A program made the position numbers and the translations under genes. From Rhizobiaceae bacterium (GTDB lineage Bacteria > Pseudomonadota > Alphaproteobacteria > Rhizobiales > Rhizobiaceae), in NCBI GenBank assembly GCA_029233925.1, contig JARGOX010000019.1:62001-126000 (forward strand): DNA of 64,000 nucleotides, given 5' to 3'. Below, piece by piece: positions 36,649 through 45,598 of the stretch (its first letter is position 1; each line of letters begins with the position of its first letter). The notes beneath the pieces were generated by a model. That model worked only from the letters and a program-made list of their open reading frames with translations, did not search any database and had not been told where the DNA came from.

Positions 36649-36850
36649 GGTCTCAAGGGTGTGTCTTCAGTGTGGCCTGAGACCCGACGCCTGCCAATCT
36701 GGTGAATGCGTCCGCGTGTGCTGTATTTTCCTTGTCAGTTCACGGGACGCGATCCTGCGCCGCGAACCGTCAAAGCCGCCTTTCGCATGTCCGGGTCGGA
36801 AAGGTGCGGGCGCTGTTTGCGTCCCGCACCTGTCGTCTTTGCGGGTCGCG

Positions 36851-37318
36851 TCAAGCTGGTGCTTCGGCCGGCGCCACAAATGTCATGCCAACTTTCTGCG
36901 CGATGGATAACACTGTCGGAATATCCGGCTCGCTGGGTTCCGGCAGTTCGGTCTGGCCCTCGGGAAGGGGTTGTCCGATTTCGGTGAAAAACCTGTCGTG
37001 CATGTGTCCGGGCGCGTTGATGATCAAGAGGCGGGCCGGCTTGTCTCCGACAGCCTGGAACGCGTGAACGGCCCCATCCGGAATTGCGACGTGATCGCCC
37101 GGACCCGCCAGGATTTCCTTGCCATCGACCATGAAACCGATTTGCCCATCGATGACATAGAACGACTCCGTCTCGCCTGCGTGGTGGTTGGGCGGCGCAC
37201 CGGCTCCAACCGGGACAAGGCATTCGACAAAGCAGAACCTGTCCATCGTCTCGGACGGAAAAGCATGGAACTTCATGAGTATATTCAGAACGTTATAGGT
37301 ACGGGGGCGATTCAGCAT
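36851..37318 (-). CDS. Cupin-domain protein
   Basis: A 155-residue small cupin. Motif 1 is PPNHHAGETESFYVIDGQIG, with the two-His and Glu metal ligands, and motif 2 includes GPGDHVAIPDGAVHAFQAV. The C-terminal ~45 residues form a Pro/Glu-rich tail. The reaction is unknown. It is divergent from the LysR gene at 37413 and is therefore probably its target. The decayed MFS gene lies directly downstream. Confidence 0.83.
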   Translation of the reverse strand: MLNRPRTYNVLNILMKFHAFPSETMDRFCFVECLVPVGAGAPPNHHAGETESFYVIDGQIGFMVDGKEILAGPGDHVAIPDGAVHAFQAVGDKPARLLIINAPGHMHDRFFTEIGQPLPEGQTELPEPSEPDIPTVLSIAQKVGMTFVAPAEAPA

Positions 37319-37412
37319 CTTGATCCTCCCTGGGCTGATCGTTGGAACTGATCGCAGGTTACTCGCGCCAGGTTAATCTGTTAAATCGATAGAAAATATG
37401 ATAGCAATCGGT

Positions 37413-38342
37413 ATGGCAAATCTATCCAGTTTCGATCTGAACCTTCTGCGTGTGCTCGATGCGCTGCTGATTGAGCATTCCACCGTGAGGGCCGGCGCGC
37501 GTCTGGGCCTGTCCCAGCCAGCCGTATCCGGAGCGCTGAAAAGGCTTCGCCTGTCTCTCGGCGACGAACTATTCTTTCGCAGCGGACAGAAGCTCGAAGC
37601 GACCGAGTTCGCCCTCTCACTCAAAGAACCGCTTCAAGACATTCTGAGCGGTGTCGAAACGCTGATCCGCACACGGGATGCGTTCGACCCTGCGACCGCA
37701 GAACACAGTTTCCGGATTTCGGGAAGCGACTTCTTTGCTGAAATGCTGCTGCCGGCATTGGCCGAGTATTTGTCAGCACATGCGCCTTTGCTGCGTGTTC
37801 ACCTCGTTGACCTTGTCCCAGACGACCGTGTTGGCACCCTGGCAAGCCACGACGTGGATTTTGCCTTGCTGCCTGAAACGCCTTTGCCAGACTGGGCAGA
37901 AGGCCAACCGATGTTCAACTCATCCTTCTGTGTCATCGCCAGGAAGGCGCATCCAGGGACAACCGGGCTTGCGCCTGGCGATGTCATGCCGCTCGATCTC
38001 TTCTGCGACCTGGGGCATGTCCTGTTTTCAACCGAAGGCAATCCCAAAGGCCTTGGGGATGAGGCCCTTGCGCGGATCGGGCGCGAACGTAGTGTGGCAA
38101 TGACCCTGCCAGTTTTCTCTGGCGTATACCGCGCCGTCGCCGGTTCGGACCTCATTGCCTTGCTTCCATCCGCCCTGGCACATCGCATTGCCAAATCAGC
38201 AAACCTCAATGTGTTTGAGCCTCCGATCCCCGTGGATCCGGCCCGCCTGGTTCTGATTTGGCACCGTCGGTTTTCCGAGAGTCCGCCACACCTATGGTTG
38301 AGACGCCGGATAACTGAGCTGTTGCACCCATTGAATGCTTGA
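37413..38342 (+). CDS. LysR-family transcriptional regulator (NodD-like branch)
   Basis: A 309-residue regulator. It opens MANLSSFDLNLLRVLDALLI, characteristic of the NodD/SyrM-like branch. The HTH is GARLGLSQPAVSGALKRLR and the effector domain includes FRISGSDFFAEMLLPALAEY. An in-frame ATG five codons upstream (37398) is possible; neither has a clear ribosome site. It is divergent from the cupin gene. Confidence 0.9.
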   Translation: MANLSSFDLNLLRVLDALLIEHSTVRAGARLGLSQPAVSGALKRLRLSLGDELFFRSGQKLEATEFALSLKEPLQDILSGVETLIRTRDAFDPATAEHSFRISGSDFFAEMLLPALAEYLSAHAPLLRVHLVDLVPDDRVGTLASHDVDFALLPETPLPDWAEGQPMFNSSFCVIARKAHPGTTGLAPGDVMPLDLFCDLGHVLFSTEGNPKGLGDEALARIGRERSVAMTLPVFSGVYRAVAGSDLIALLPSALAHRIAKSANLNVFEPPIPVDPARLVLIWHRRFSESPPHLWLRRRITELLHPLNA

Positions 38343-38590
38343 AGGACGCAATGACAGCAGAGAGCTCAAGTGTCGATTTCGGGCTCTGAGCGGCCATTGG
38401 ATCGGTCGCAGCAAATCGTCAAGCGGGTTCCTTGAGCTGCAATCGTGGACGGCCCGAACCGGCCATTGACCTTTGTCTCTTCTGCTGGGTGCCACCCGTC
38501 GGACCGGACTTTCGCTGCACGTGCGAATTCGCGCCGGTGGCGAACGAGTGGTGCGCAGAGATTGTTGACTTTCATCGCACATGCCCTGGA

Positions 38591-39496
38591 TCATTCTGCG
38601 GCGACAGCCTTCACATAGCGTGTGGGAGAATGACCGACGTGGCGGGTAAAGGCGGTGCTGAACGCGCTGGTTGAGCCATAGCCAATGTTGCTGGAGATGT
38701 TTGCAATATTGCGCTCACCCGCGCGCAACATGTGCTTGGCAAGCGTCATGCGCCAGTTCAGCAGATAGCCCATCGGCGGCACGCCGACGATTCTGTTGAA
38801 CCGCGTAAAGAAGGCGGAGCGCGACAACCCCGCTTCACGCGCCAGGTCAGGCACCGTCCAAAGATGGTCTGGCGCGGCATGCATGGCGCGCAGTGTCGGG
38901 CCGATACGAGCATCAGCCAGACCGCGCAACAGGCCGGATGTCGCCCCGGACTGCGTCGTGGAGCGAAATGCCTCGATCAACAGCACCTGCAACAGATGCT
39001 CAACCACGACATCTCCCGCCGGGCGATCCGCCCGCGCTTCGTCCCGCACCAGAGCGGCCAATGCGGCCAGGCGATCCTCGCCGCCCACGATGACCATGTC
39101 AGGCAAAAGCGACACCAACAGATCGGCATCCGGGCTGGCGAAGCTGAAATGGCCGATAAGCTGCTGCACCTCCACCGGTCCTTCCGGCAGACCGATTCTG
39201 AAGACGCCGTTTTCGCCAGCAATGGGGCGGGTGCGCAGCCCTGATGGCGCCGGCGGATCCATGCTGGAAACGGTGAAGGCGGCCACGGTCGGAATGAGAA
39301 CGAAATCGCCGGCATTCAGCACGACCGGCGGCTTGCCGTCGACGTCCAGACGAACACGCCCGCAAAGCTGCATGCAATAGAACACCGCGTTCACGTCATC
39401 GCGGCACACCCGAAAGGCCCCTGAACCCTCTGCCAGTTTCGAATAGGCCGCCGTGGGGCGCAACAGGGATATCACCTCGGAGAGCGGGTCAGCCAT
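38591..39496 (-). CDS. AraC-family transcriptional regulator (cupin-type sensor domain)
   Basis: A 301-residue regulator. The N-terminal part (GDFVLIPTVAAFTVSSMDPP and the Phe/Gly-rich start) is the AraC-type cupin sensor. The C-terminal double HTH has LAREAGLSRSAFFTRFNRIV and ISSNIGYGSTSAFSTAFTRHVGHSPTRY (quoted in two parts of one helix pair). It is divergent from an SDR gene across 94 bases, so that gene is its likely target. Confidence 0.9.
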   Translation of the reverse strand: MADPLSEVISLLRPTAAYSKLAEGSGAFRVCRDDVNAVFYCMQLCGRVRLDVDGKPPVVLNAGDFVLIPTVAAFTVSSMDPPAPSGLRTRPIAGENGVFRIGLPEGPVEVQQLIGHFSFASPDADLLVSLLPDMVIVGGEDRLAALAALVRDEARADRPAGDVVVEHLLQVLLIEAFRSTTQSGATSGLLRGLADARIGPTLRAMHAAPDHLWTVPDLAREAGLSRSAFFTRFNRIVGVPPMGYLLNWRMTLAKHMLRAGERNIANISSNIGYGSTSAFSTAFTRHVGHSPTRYVKAVAAE

Positions 39497-39590
39497 TTTC
39501 GGACTTTCGATAAAGAATCATGGATTATTCATGGTAGATTATCCTGCCACTTATGTCGATATGAAGCGCATCGAAACAGGAGATCTTGAC

Positions 39591-40340
39591 ATGAACACCG
39601 TAATGATCACCGGATGCTCCTCAGGCTTCGGGCTTGAGACCGCACGCCATTTTCTCGATCAGGGATGGTCTGTCGTCGCAACGATGCGCAAGCCGGATGC
39701 CACGCTTCTGCCGGCATCGGACAGGTTGCGCCTGGTGCCGCTGGATGTGAGCGATGGCAACAGCATCGCCCACGCCGTGGAGGCCGCCGGCCCCATCGAC
39801 GCGCTGGTCAACAATGCCGGTGTTGGCTGGCTTTGCGCCTTCGAGGCGACTTCTGAAGAGACGATCCGCAGAATCTTCGAAACCAACACCTTTGGCGCCT
39901 TCGAAATGATCCGCGCCGTGCTGCCGCAAATGCGCGCAAAGGGAGCAGGCGTCATCGTCAATGTGTCGTCCAGTGTGACGTTGAAACCATTGCCGCTGCT
40001 TTCAGTCTACACGGCGAGCAAGGCTGCCCTGAACGCCTGCACCGAGTGTCTGGCGCTTGAGCTTGCGCCCCTGGGAATCCGCACGCGGCTGGTGCTGCCG
40101 GGCCAGGCGCCGGCGACAAACTTCGGGGCCAATGCGAGAGCCCTGATGGCGGGCGCCGATGAAACGCCGGCGGTCTACAATCGGTTCGTCGAACAGGTGA
40201 TGAGCGACTTTCTCGCCAATGCGGCCAAAGAGCCGACCCAAGCTGAAGACGTCGTGCAGGCCATATGGCGTGCCGTGACTGATCCGAACTGCCCGCTGCA
40301 CCTGCCCGCTGGCAGCGACGCCGAGGCATTGGTCGCATGA
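39591..40340 (+). CDS. Short-chain dehydrogenase/reductase
   Basis: A 249-residue classical SDR. The cofactor loop is TGCSSGFG, NNAG follows at about residue 76, and the catalytic Ser and Tyr-x3-Lys lie in VSSS and YTASK. DVSD suggests NAD(P) binding with the adenine-loop aspartate. The substrate is unknown. The ATG at 39591 has AGGAG upstream. It resembles the SDR genes at 45.6 and 46.5 kb, the second most closely. Probably controlled by the divergent AraC gene. Confidence 0.88.
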   Translation: MNTVMITGCSSGFGLETARHFLDQGWSVVATMRKPDATLLPASDRLRLVPLDVSDGNSIAHAVEAAGPIDALVNNAGVGWLCAFEATSEETIRRIFETNTFGAFEMIRAVLPQMRAKGAGVIVNVSSSVTLKPLPLLSVYTASKAALNACTECLALELAPLGIRTRLVLPGQAPATNFGANARALMAGADETPAVYNRFVEQVMSDFLANAAKEPTQAEDVVQAIWRAVTDPNCPLHLPAGSDAEALVA

Positions 40341-40498
40341 GCGCATGACGTTGTGGGAGGGCCTGGCGGATCGCAGCATCCGTCAGGAAACCCCAACCTG
40401 CCTGCCCTTCGTGCGCTTCGCCCCACCTGAAAAAAGCACCGTTCCCTCGGTCAGAAGCGCTCGCCCAAATCGAGCAACAATGCTTTTGCGTGTTTCAA

Positions 40499-41416
40499 TC
40501 ACCCGAAGTCTGCGCGATAGGCGCTCGGTGTTGTCCCCACCAATCTGGTGAACGAGCGGGTGAAATGCGCCTGATCGCTATAGCCGGAGAGGAAGCCGAT
40601 CTCGGCCAGCCCCGGCGCCAATGGACCGCAGAGATGCGTCGCTGCCGTCTGAAGCCGGGTCTCTGCTATCAGACGGGAAAAAGAGGTGGCATTCTCGGTC
40701 AGGCGGCGCTGCAATGTGCGTTGGGAAGCGCCGACTTCCGCAGCAAGATCGGTGAGGGTCCAGCGACGCAATGGATCGGCCGCAAGGTGGCGGCGGGCGG
40801 TGTCGACGATATCCATCCGTGACAGTTCAGGTGCTTTGGCCGGGGGACTGACACATGGCGCGCCGCTCAAAATGAACCGTTGATCCGGGCCGAATGCTGC
40901 GGGTTCGCGCCACTTGCCGGAATGCCGCAAGCCCCTCCCCTCTTCGGTGTTCAATTCGAAGGGAGCGGACACCACGATTTCGGTCAACACGGTCAGCAAC
41001 CCCATGACCAGCAGTGTCTCCGCCTCGGATGGAGGCGCATGGCCTGCCCGTGCGTGGTGGTGCAGACCGAATCCGGCCTCTCCCAGGTTTTCAACCAGGA
41101 CCTCGTGACGACCATGGCTGAACTTTTCAAGCCGCCGCCAACGATCCAGCAAGTCTGAAACACTTTTGGCCTTCAAGAGCGCCTGAGCGACCGGTTCCGG
41201 CGGCATATCGCGCGCTGCATCCGCGATTTTGAGGATTGCGATCCGGCCGTGCTCTGCGATGATCGCCTCAAGCAGTTCGCGCTTGGCCGTCCGCGAAACG
41301 CGCGCGCCCACTGGCGGGCGAAACGGCACGGAAATGCCCTGCCGCAACAGACCCGCCGCCACAAGCCGGATCATCGCCGCCGATGCAAAATCCTCAATTT
41401 TCGAACAAGCGGTCAT
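40499..41416 (-). CDS. AraC-family transcriptional regulator
   Basis: A 305-residue regulator with a C-terminal AraC domain: LTDLAAEVGASQRTLQRRLT and IGFLSGYSDQAHFTRSFTRL. The N-terminal 200 residues form a sensor-like domain (arabinose-binding-like), with HHHARAGHAPPSEAETLLV in the middle. It follows the molybdenum hydroxylase large-subunit gene on the same strand by 79 bases. It is a plausible regulator of that pair. Confidence 0.87.
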   Translation of the reverse strand: MTACSKIEDFASAAMIRLVAAGLLRQGISVPFRPPVGARVSRTAKRELLEAIIAEHGRIAILKIADAARDMPPEPVAQALLKAKSVSDLLDRWRRLEKFSHGRHEVLVENLGEAGFGLHHHARAGHAPPSEAETLLVMGLLTVLTEIVVSAPFELNTEEGRGLRHSGKWREPAAFGPDQRFILSGAPCVSPPAKAPELSRMDIVDTARRHLAADPLRRWTLTDLAAEVGASQRTLQRRLTENATSFSRLIAETRLQTAATHLCGPLAPGLAEIGFLSGYSDQAHFTRSFTRLVGTTPSAYRADFG

Positions 41417-41495
41417 TCCACCACGTTCTCCCTTCGCAGATCATAGACCGACGCCGGCGGTATGTTTAGAGGCTCTGCAAACAGGGGCGGCCGGT

Positions 41496-43565
41496 TCATG
41501 TCGCGAACACCTCTGCCTGTAGCGGAAAACGCGCAGGTCTGACACCTGTGGCGGCACGGATCGCATTTGCGATGGCGCCGGGGCCCGCAACAATTGCGGT
41601 CTCTCCAGCACCGGAAGGCGGCATATCACTGGCGATCAGCTCGACGATTATCGGTGGCACTTCCGTCAGGCGCGGGATCGGGTTTTCGTGGAAGTTTTCG
41701 GCGGTGATACGCCCCGCCTCGATTTGCAGGGCATCGGACAGGAGCATTCCGATACTCCATACAAGGTTGCCTTCGCATTGCGCGCGCACCTGGTCCGGAT
41801 TGATCACCAACCCGCAATCGTGCGTGCACCAAAGTCGCGTGACGCGGATATGGCCGGTAGTTTCAACCGCCACGTCGGCAACAACGGCGGCATAGCTGTT
41901 CTCTTTGTAAATGCCGCAAGCGATGCCCCGACCGGTCCTGATACCATTGTGCTCTGCGGCGGCTGTCCCTTGCCAATTTGCCGTTTCGCCCACCCGCCGC
42001 AATACTTCGGCCAGGCGTGGATCGCGGATATGATCAAGGCGGAAGGCCAGCGGGTCGGCACCGGCCGTTCGCGCGGCCTCGTCCATTGCGCTTTCGACCA
42101 CCAGGCCATTCGGTCCGGCGCCCAATCCCCGCCATGGGCCGGAATGGACTGGCAGCCGGATCGTGTCGTAGGCCGCACGGGCACGATCCACCCAATAGGG
42201 TATCCGCATCCCCCGCGCCACACCCGGATCGCCCACGACAAGATCGGTGGCCGCCTGCATCCAGACAGGCAAGCCTGCCGATGTGAACAGGATGTGCGAA
42301 GACATCTGCTGGTGATCCCAGTCGGTGATCCGCCCGCCTGAAAGTTTAAGACGCAAGCGATGCGACGACGGCGGACGGTGATAGCCAAAGGCGAACTCCT
42401 GCGCCCGTGTCCACTGCACCTTGACCGGCGCTCCCACGGCCTGCGCAAGGGCAGCCGCCTCCATCTCGGCCCGGCACAACACCTTTCCGCCGAAGGCCCC
42501 GCCAATGCGCATGGTCTGGACTGTTACGGCGCCCGGATCGAGCCCGAAAACATCGGCCAAGGCATCGCGGACATAGAAGGCATCCTGGGTACCGGACCAG
42601 ATCATCAGACGTCCGTGCTTCCATTCCGCCACCGCAGCGCGCGGCTCGATCTGTGCATGCGCGGCAAAGGGGATATCGACCCGCATGCTGATATCAAAGG
42701 ACGTTCCCTCGGGCGCGCCATCCATCACACGATTGCCAAGTTTGCCCTTGCTGAGGGCGGTGTCGATGTCGATGGCCCGGGCGATGTCCGCTTGCTCCGG
42801 AAGACTGTCAACGGTCCATTCGATCGCCAGCGCTTCTGCGATCTGATCCAATGCAGCGGGCCGGCTGGCGACGATTCCCAGCCCTTTGGCCTGTCCGTTC
42901 GCACTGCCGCAATCCTCGACCACGGCGACAAAGCCGGGAATTTTTTCGGCTTCACTTCGGTTCCAGGTGCTGGCGCGTGATCCAACCTCGGGCGAGGCAG
43001 GCGCACGCAGCACCCGCCCGTGCAACAATCCCGGACGGACGACATCCGCCGCATAGAGTGCCGCTCCCGTCACGATGTCGCGCCCCTGTGCAAGTTCGGG
43101 CGAGGCACCGATCAACCCTCCTGCCCGGAACGCCCGCAGCGCGCTGAGTGGCCGGGTCGAAACCGCGACAGGACCTTCCAGGCGGCCGGCTTCCAGCGCA
43201 TCCCGCAGACTTGAGCAGGCTTGCGCCAGGGGTTCAGCGAACAAGGCCACGGACTCACTGCCCACTGTCGCTTTGACAGGCGGCGAAGACGTGTCGTGGA
43301 GCTGAAGCGCGATTGCCTGCCACGCAACGCCGAGCTCTGTGCAGGCCACCTGCTTGAGCGCCGTGGCAATGCCCTGTCCCATCTCCACCCGTGGCAGGGT
43401 AAGAACAAAGCGGCCATCCCGATGGACAATCCAGCCAAACGCGGCATCTGCATCCGGTTCAGGTCGCTTCGGGATAACGGGGACCTGGTTCCATGCAGCC
43501 ATGCCTGCACCGATCAGCGCAATCAGCCCGCCACCGGTGGCGGCAAGAAACGCACGCCGCCGCAT
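41496..43565 (-). CDS. Molybdopterin-binding large subunit of a two-subunit aldehyde/N-heterocycle oxidoreductase
   Basis: A 689-residue xanthine dehydrogenase-family large subunit, nearest the isoquinoline 1-oxidoreductase (IorB) type. A Tat signal starts it (MRRRAFLAATGGGLIALIGA), implying export with folded cofactor. The a/b hammerhead domain is about residues 160-265 (GAALYAADVVRPGLLHGRVL). The molybdopterin-contact regions include GGAFGGKVLCRAEMEA and SGPWRGLGAGPNGLVVES, and the active-site Glu is in GAGETAIVAGPGAIANAI. The substrate (aldehyde or N-heteroaromatic) is unknown. Its start overlaps the small-subunit stop by one base. No FAD subunit or cytochrome gene is present. Confidence 0.86.
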   Translation of the reverse strand: MRRRAFLAATGGGLIALIGAGMAAWNQVPVIPKRPEPDADAAFGWIVHRDGRFVLTLPRVEMGQGIATALKQVACTELGVAWQAIALQLHDTSSPPVKATVGSESVALFAEPLAQACSSLRDALEAGRLEGPVAVSTRPLSALRAFRAGGLIGASPELAQGRDIVTGAALYAADVVRPGLLHGRVLRAPASPEVGSRASTWNRSEAEKIPGFVAVVEDCGSANGQAKGLGIVASRPAALDQIAEALAIEWTVDSLPEQADIARAIDIDTALSKGKLGNRVMDGAPEGTSFDISMRVDIPFAAHAQIEPRAAVAEWKHGRLMIWSGTQDAFYVRDALADVFGLDPGAVTVQTMRIGGAFGGKVLCRAEMEAAALAQAVGAPVKVQWTRAQEFAFGYHRPPSSHRLRLKLSGGRITDWDHQQMSSHILFTSAGLPVWMQAATDLVVGDPGVARGMRIPYWVDRARAAYDTIRLPVHSGPWRGLGAGPNGLVVESAMDEAARTAGADPLAFRLDHIRDPRLAEVLRRVGETANWQGTAAAEHNGIRTGRGIACGIYKENSYAAVVADVAVETTGHIRVTRLWCTHDCGLVINPDQVRAQCEGNLVWSIGMLLSDALQIEAGRITAENFHENPIPRLTEVPPIIVELIASDMPPSGAGETAIVAGPGAIANAIRAATGVRPARFPLQAEVFAT

Positions 43566-44047
43566 CACGTCGCCCCCACCGCGCGTTGGATTGCTGCGTG
43601 TCGGATTGCCGCGCGGATACGTCCATAGGTGCCGCATCGGCACAGGTTTCCATCCATTGCCGCATCAATATCCGCCTCACTTGGCGATGGAATCTCGTTC
43701 AGAAGCGCGACCGCCGACATGATTTGCCCCGCTTGGCAATAGCCGCATTGCGGCACTGCAAGGTCGAGCCAGGCCTGCTGTACCGGATGCAGCGCGCCGC
43801 CTGTCGCAAGCCCCTCGATGGAGCGAACCTCGGCGCCCTCAATGCTTTCGGCAAGCGTGATGCAGGAGCGCGTTGCAACCCCGTCGACGATCACCGTGCA
43901 GGCGCCGCAGATGCCGGCGCCGCATCCGTATTTCGCGCCGACCAGGCCGAAATGATCGCGCAGCAGATTGAGCAGGGATTCCTCCGCCCATTCGTCAGGG
44001 ATATCCTGGATTTCACCGTTGAGCACAAAGTCCATCACATATTCCAT
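43565..44047 (-). CDS. (2Fe-2S) small subunit of the molybdenum hydroxylase
   Basis: A 160-residue two-[2Fe-2S] protein. The plant-type cluster is bound by CGAGICGACTV with a further Cys in TRSC. The second cluster lies in CGYCQAGQIMSA and GNLCRCGTYGRI. It passes electrons from molybdenum to an external acceptor. It has no signal peptide, so it would be exported bound to the Tat-targeted large subunit. The start may be 44047 or the ATG at 44035. Confidence 0.92.
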   Translation of the reverse strand: MEYVMDFVLNGEIQDIPDEWAEESLLNLLRDHFGLVGAKYGCGAGICGACTVIVDGVATRSCITLAESIEGAEVRSIEGLATGGALHPVQQAWLDLAVPQCGYCQAGQIMSAVALLNEIPSPSEADIDAAMDGNLCRCGTYGRIRAAIRHAAIQRAVGAT

Positions 44048-44545
44048 TCCTTGGTTTCGAATGGAAAATAGGTGGCAACGGCGAATTGGTCTTGAACGAT
44101 CGCGCCAAAACGGATTTTCTTATTCCTGAGCGCGATGAGGATGCCGTGTTTCTCATGCCGGCAGCGCCATGCATGGCCGCGCAAATCAGCAATAGGGCGC
44201 TGGCTGCGCTCTGTTGGATGCCCGAAAGCAGCCATGCGACGGCGTGCGGCCTTTGACAAGATGGCAGCGGTTCACAATGGGCTGCGACCGACACCGCGCC
44301 GGCAAAAACAGGACTTCTGCTTCCCCCAATTCGCTCCCACAAGCCGTCAGTCCGTTCTCGGCCTCATTTCCGTCATCTGGTTCTGATGCAGCGAAATTTC
44401 GCTTCCGGCCCAAAGCCGACCTACGTTTTTAGGCAGCCCAGGCTCAGTTAGAGCCCATACCTACCGAGAACGCGGTCGAAGTATGCTGACAATCGGATGA
44501 CATGCCTTCGACGGCAAACTGATCAGAGCAGGGCCGACAACTGGT
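44048..44545. other. Intergenic region between the molybdenum hydroxylase and an AraC gene
   Basis: A 498-base stretch without a supported gene. It contains the perfect 14-base palindrome AGCGAAATTTCGCT at 44390-44403, followed by TTCCGGCCCAAAGCCGAC. The latter is reminiscent of dispersed alphaproteobacterial intergenic repeats, although I see no second copy here. The hydroxylase promoter must lie near its right-hand gene end but has no clear consensus. Small overlapping frames lack ribosome sites and family features. Confidence 0.5.
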
Positions 44546-45436
44546 TCACTCAAGCGCCACGAGTTCACGATCTTGTCGCGGCGATCGTCCAAATTTTCGG
44601 GAATATTCCCTCGAAAATTGTGCCGAGCTTTCGTATCCAACACCGTATGCGATCTCCGACACTTTCGCGCTGGAAGTCTGAAGCGCATCTCGCGCCCTGA
44701 GCAGGCGCAAATCCTTTTGATATTGCAGCGGAGACGTTCCGGTCACAGCCTTGAATTGCTCGAAAAAGGCCGAACTGCTCATGCCGACATCCCGGGCCAG
44801 TTCCTTGACGACTATGGTCCTGGCGAGATGGGTTTGTATGTCCCTCGTGGCCTGAAAAATGCGACTGGCCGTGCTCTCATGCCACAGCAGTTTATGAAGC
44901 GTCTCGCCGTGCGGCCCCATCAGCAGGCGGGCGTGGATTTCCCGGGTGGTGATCGGGGCCAAAAGGCGGCGCGCCGCGTCGGTATCGCATTGGCTGAAAT
45001 AGCGCCATAATGCATCTTCGATCTCTTCGTCCGTGTCGCACAGGTGAATTGAAAACGGTTCCGAAGCCCGCGAGACTGACGAAGGCAACACTGCCGGGGC
45101 CAACGAGCGGAGCAGGTCCAGATCAAGCGGGAAGACAAGCGCGACATAGGGTAAATCGGGCGCTGCTTCGGTAATTCGTGAGAGAACTGGCAAGGCGTGG
45201 CTGACGATCAACGACTGGCCGGCGCGCACAGTTATTGTCTTTGTATTGGTTCCAACCTCTTTTGCACCTTGCAGGATAAGGCAGAGCAGTGGGCGATAGA
45301 CGGTTGCGTTCTGCCCCGTGGGAGCCTCGTGGCGCAGCAGATGCGTTCCGCTGTCCTCATGAAACAGCGCACCCTCGCGCAATTCCGATAGATTTAGCAT
45401 CGACGACACGCGGTTCAGCAGTGCCTTGTGTGTCAT
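44546..45436 (-). CDS. AraC-family transcriptional regulator
   Basis: A 296-residue regulator with an AraC N-terminal sensor domain (RPLLCLILQGAKEVGTNTKT, and VSHALPVLSRITEAAPDLPY). The C-terminal double HTH has ELARDVGMSSSAFFEQFKAV and IAYGVGYESSAQFSREYSRK. The ATG at 45436 (MTHKALLNRV) has GGGGA upstream. It is divergent from two SDR genes across 162 bases, which it probably regulates. Confidence 0.9.
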   Translation of the reverse strand: MTHKALLNRVSSMLNLSELREGALFHEDSGTHLLRHEAPTGQNATVYRPLLCLILQGAKEVGTNTKTITVRAGQSLIVSHALPVLSRITEAAPDLPYVALVFPLDLDLLRSLAPAVLPSSVSRASEPFSIHLCDTDEEIEDALWRYFSQCDTDAARRLLAPITTREIHARLLMGPHGETLHKLLWHESTASRIFQATRDIQTHLARTIVVKELARDVGMSSSAFFEQFKAVTGTSPLQYQKDLRLLRARDALQTSSAKVSEIAYGVGYESSAQFSREYSRKFGRSPRQDRELVALE

Positions 45437-45598
45437 GATGTTCCCCCTTGCGCAGGCGCGTGCCATATCATGGTGAGGCGAGCGAATTTACAAAAAATAC
45501 CAGAACTGGAGAATCGTGCAAGAAAACGGGACAAATCATAAAGATTACCACGGTGGTCTTGAATATCGTGTCCATATCAACACGAAGGGATCGCAGAG

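Larger units (their letters stand above)
36456..36850. other. Isochorismatase-cupin intergenic region
   Basis: A 395-base stretch between convergent genes. It holds the palindrome TCAGGTGCACCTGA (36471-36484), a minus-strand terminator and the decayed MFS 5' end, described separately. The right part (about 36730-36850) shows nothing I recognise. Confidence 0.55.

Noticed and set aside
44390-44420. Palindrome AGCGAAATTTCGCT as an insertion-element end
   Set aside because: No transposase, no matching second end and no target duplication visible.
45547-45557. ACCAC-G-GTGGT upstream of the SDR pair as an AraC operator
   Set aside because: AraC sites are usually direct repeats; a single 11-bp palindrome is not enough evidence.
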